Source of the DNA: Bradyrhizobium sp. Arg816
GTDB taxonomy: Bacteria; Pseudomonadota; Alphaproteobacteria; Rhizobiales; Xanthobacteraceae
Direction: 5' to 3'
NCBI RefSeq assembly: GCF_029989365.1
Contig: NZ_JAPRAQ010000011.1
Span: 124,001-188,000 of the forward strand
Length of the DNA: 64,000 nt
The notes beneath the pieces were generated by a model. That model worked only from the letters and a program-made list of their open reading frames with translations, ran no database searches and was not told where the DNA came from. Made by a program: the position numbers and the translations under genes. Every line of letters begins with the position of its first letter. Within the stretch, counting starts at the first letter, position 1. Positions 62,495-64,000 of the stretch are shown here, piece after piece.

Positions 62495-62797
62495 ATGAAG
62501 CACTTCATGATCAGGTACGAATTCAGGAACGGCACGACGCAAGCCTGGCACCAGGAGATCGGCCGCTTCATCAAGGCGATCGAAGGCGATCCGGAGTTGA
62601 AGGGGCGGATCGGCTATCGGGTCCTGAAGAACCGCGACGACGCCAGCTACTTCCACCTCGCCAGCGTCACCGACGAGGCCGCGCAAAAAGCGCTGCAATC
62701 GCGCGACTTCTTCAAGGCCTATCAGGAGATGACGCGGAAGGTCGCCGGCGGCGAGGTGACCGTGGCGCCGATCGAATGGATCGATCAGACGGCGTAG
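62495..62797 (+). CDS. Small ABM-like protein
   Basis: A 100-residue protein beginning MKHFMIRYEFRNGTTQAWHQEIGRF, with a ferredoxin-like alpha/beta pattern of the antibiotic-biosynthesis-monooxygenase/dimeric-barrel superfamily. Possibly a stress or electrophile-response enzyme because it lies opposite an HxlR gene (inference). GGGAG lies six bases before the chosen ATG; further upstream ATGs (62462, 62465, 62474) exist but lack such a site. Confidence 0.75.
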   Translation: MKHFMIRYEFRNGTTQAWHQEIGRFIKAIEGDPELKGRIGYRVLKNRDDASYFHLASVTDEAAQKALQSRDFFKAYQEMTRKVAGGEVTVAPIEWIDQTA

Positions 62798-62798
62798 C

Positions 62799-62842
62799 CG
62801 TCATTCCGGGGCGCGCGACTACGTCGCGCCCCGGGACGACAG
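62799..62842. repeat. Family G repeat, short copy
   Basis: CGTCATTCCGGGGCGCGCGA and GTCGCGCCCCGGGACGACAG form one hairpin with a short loop. It lies in the 50-base convergent gap between the ABM gene and the esterase gene, and matches the outer arms of the copy at 57345. Confidence 0.88.
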
Positions 62843-62847
62843 TGGGG

Positions 62848-63993
62848 TTACTTCATCAATCCCGCGGCGGTCAGCGCGCGGGTGATGATCTGGCCGAGAT
62901 CGAAGCCGCGCGCCGCCGCGCGCTTCGGTTCGGCCGACTCTTCGGCGATTGCGGCACGGATCGAGCGGGCGAGATGCGGCGCGGGTGAAAGCGCCGGCTG
63001 CAACGTCCCGGGCCCGGCCTTCTTCCCGGCCGCGTCCGGAATCCAGCCGGTGAGGCCGAAGAACTTCGCGATGTGGTACGACGAGGAAATACCGGCCTCG
63101 ATCAGGAACGCGCCTTCGATGCCGTAACGCTGATCATTGTCGGCGAGGCCGAGCGGCGTGCCGTGGGCCATGTCGGTGATGGCGTAGGACTCGACCAGCG
63201 TCTCGCCGTCCTTGTTCCACCAGGCCTGGCGCGGATAGCCGTCGACGATGGTCTCCGCCATCGGCACGGCCGGCAGATCGTGCAAATCGAGCCACTGCTT
63301 GACGATCTCGCTGGCGTTGCCGGGATTGACGGTGCGGTCGGCGCTGCCGTGCCACACCGACATCTTCGGCCAGGGCCCGCGATGGTTCGAGGCGCGCCGC
63401 ACGAAATCGCCGAGCTCGCGCTCCGGCCGCGCCGGCGAATGAAACATGCCGTCCAGCGCCTCGCGCAGGTTCGAGGCGATGCCATAGGGCAACCCGGCGA
63501 TCACCGCGCCGGCCGCGAAGACTTCCGGATAGGTCGCGAGCATCACCGACGTCATGCCGCCGCCGGCGGAGAGACCGGTGATGAAGACGCGCCTGGGATC
63601 GATGCGGTGCGCTTCGGCCATATGCGCGATCATCTCGCGAATCGACCGCGCCTCGCCGCCGTCCCGCGCAGTGTCTTCCGGATTGAACCAGTTGAAGCAG
63701 GTGTTGCCGTTGTTGACGCGCTGCTGCTCGGGCATCACCAGCGCGAAGCCGTAATGCTTCGCGAGCGTCGACCATCCCGCACCGAGATCGTAGCTAGCGG
63801 CGGTCTGGCCGCAGCCATGCAGCACGACGACGAGCGCGCGCGGCTTCTGGAGCTGCGCCGGCACGAACGCGAACATGCGCAGGCTTCCGGGATTGTCGCC
63901 GAAGCCCGTGACTTCTTCCAACGGGCTGGACACGTCCGCGCTCCGGCCGAATTCGGCAAGGCGCAGACCATCCACCTTTGGCAGATGTCTCAA
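62848..63993 (-). CDS. PHB depolymerase-family (LpqC-like) esterase, 5' end probably outside window
   Basis: An alpha/beta-hydrolase of the secreted PHB depolymerase/feruloyl esterase family. The nucleophile elbow is ITGLSAGGGM, with an Asp near HGSADRTV and a His in DMAHGTPL; an oxyanion HGCGQ lies upstream. The frame remains open through the right edge, so the first ATG at 63993 may not be the true start. It differs from the intracellular PhaZ at 51511. Its substrate could be a polyester or a small ester. Confidence 0.87.
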   Translation of the reverse strand: MRHLPKVDGLRLAEFGRSADVSSPLEEVTGFGDNPGSLRMFAFVPAQLQKPRALVVVLHGCGQTAASYDLGAGWSTLAKHYGFALVMPEQQRVNNGNTCFNWFNPEDTARDGGEARSIREMIAHMAEAHRIDPRRVFITGLSAGGGMTSVMLATYPEVFAAGAVIAGLPYGIASNLREALDGMFHSPARPERELGDFVRRASNHRGPWPKMSVWHGSADRTVNPGNASEIVKQWLDLHDLPAVPMAETIVDGYPRQAWWNKDGETLVESYAITDMAHGTPLGLADNDQRYGIEGAFLIEAGISSSYHIAKFFGLTGWIPDAAGKKAGPGTLQPALSPAPHLARSIRAAIAEESAEPKRAAARGFDLGQIITRALTAAGLMK

Positions 63994-64000
63994 GAGAGCA

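Overview
The window looks like chromosome of a Bradyrhizobium-type alphaproteobacterium (Nitrobacteraceae). I infer this from the high GC, the RegS/RegR redox pair whose phospho-acceptors fall at His219 and Asp63, the beta-ketoadipate genes, poly-hydroxybutyrate (PHB) turnover genes, several orphan periplasmic binding proteins, and the dense set of palindromic repeats typical of that genus. Most of it is ordinary core and peripheral metabolism. I see no prophage, insertion sequence, CRISPR array, rRNA or tRNA.

Layout. 1-6.5 kb: two c-di-GMP proteins (one multi-PAS GGDEF/EAL cut by the left edge, one with a degenerate GGDEF), with a MarR regulator divergent from a small monooxygenase-like gene between them. 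6.5-12 kb: a membrane protein, rpmF, mtgA, farnesyl diphosphate synthase, a DUF1345 protein and a secreted caspase-like protein. 12-17.6 kb: a GFA protein, an NTF2-like protein, a class A beta-lactamase, a Na+/H+ antiporter, and a TauD dioxygenase coupled to a cell-wall amidase. 17.8-24 kb: zur-like regulator, DMT exporter and ispG in a row, then a marR-emrA-emrB efflux operon. 24-31 kb: an APH-like kinase, a chemoreceptor, and the aromatic ring-cleavage genes pcaF, an intradiol dioxygenase and pcaHG. 31-43 kb: mutS, a tandem GrlR-like protein, a membrane protein, OsmC, a sulfonate-type ABC transporter, glnD, ogt and DUF1304. 43-51 kb: two paralogous branched-chain amino acid binding proteins, DUF1330, a class A penicillin-binding protein, an unknown protein and a YgjP-type metallopeptidase. 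51-64 kb: intracellular PHB depolymerase, an ABC-2 exporter, regS-regR, mmcB, two GH13 enzymes facing each other, a metallo-beta-lactamase-fold hydrolase, an HxlR regulator divergent from a small ABM-like gene, and an esterase reaching the right edge.

The main structure not explained by genes is a set of at least nine families of long inverted repeats (18 loci). Every convergent gene gap of about 50 bp or more contains one, and one locus splits the binding-protein gene from the permease gene of an ABC operon. A second unexplained feature is a strongly structured stretch at about 51311-51462, between phaZ and the YgjP gene, which could be a small RNA. Clear regulatory sites include paired operators over the marR/ABM promoter, a perfect palindrome before emrR, a direct repeat at the HxlR promoter and one textbook intrinsic terminator at 46192-46221.

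The neighbourhoods suggest a soil or plant-associated lifestyle: aromatic compound catabolism, carbon storage, sulfur and amino acid scavenging, redox-responsive regulation, drug efflux and beta-lactam resistance. All functions are read from motifs and remembered family features; no database search was run.
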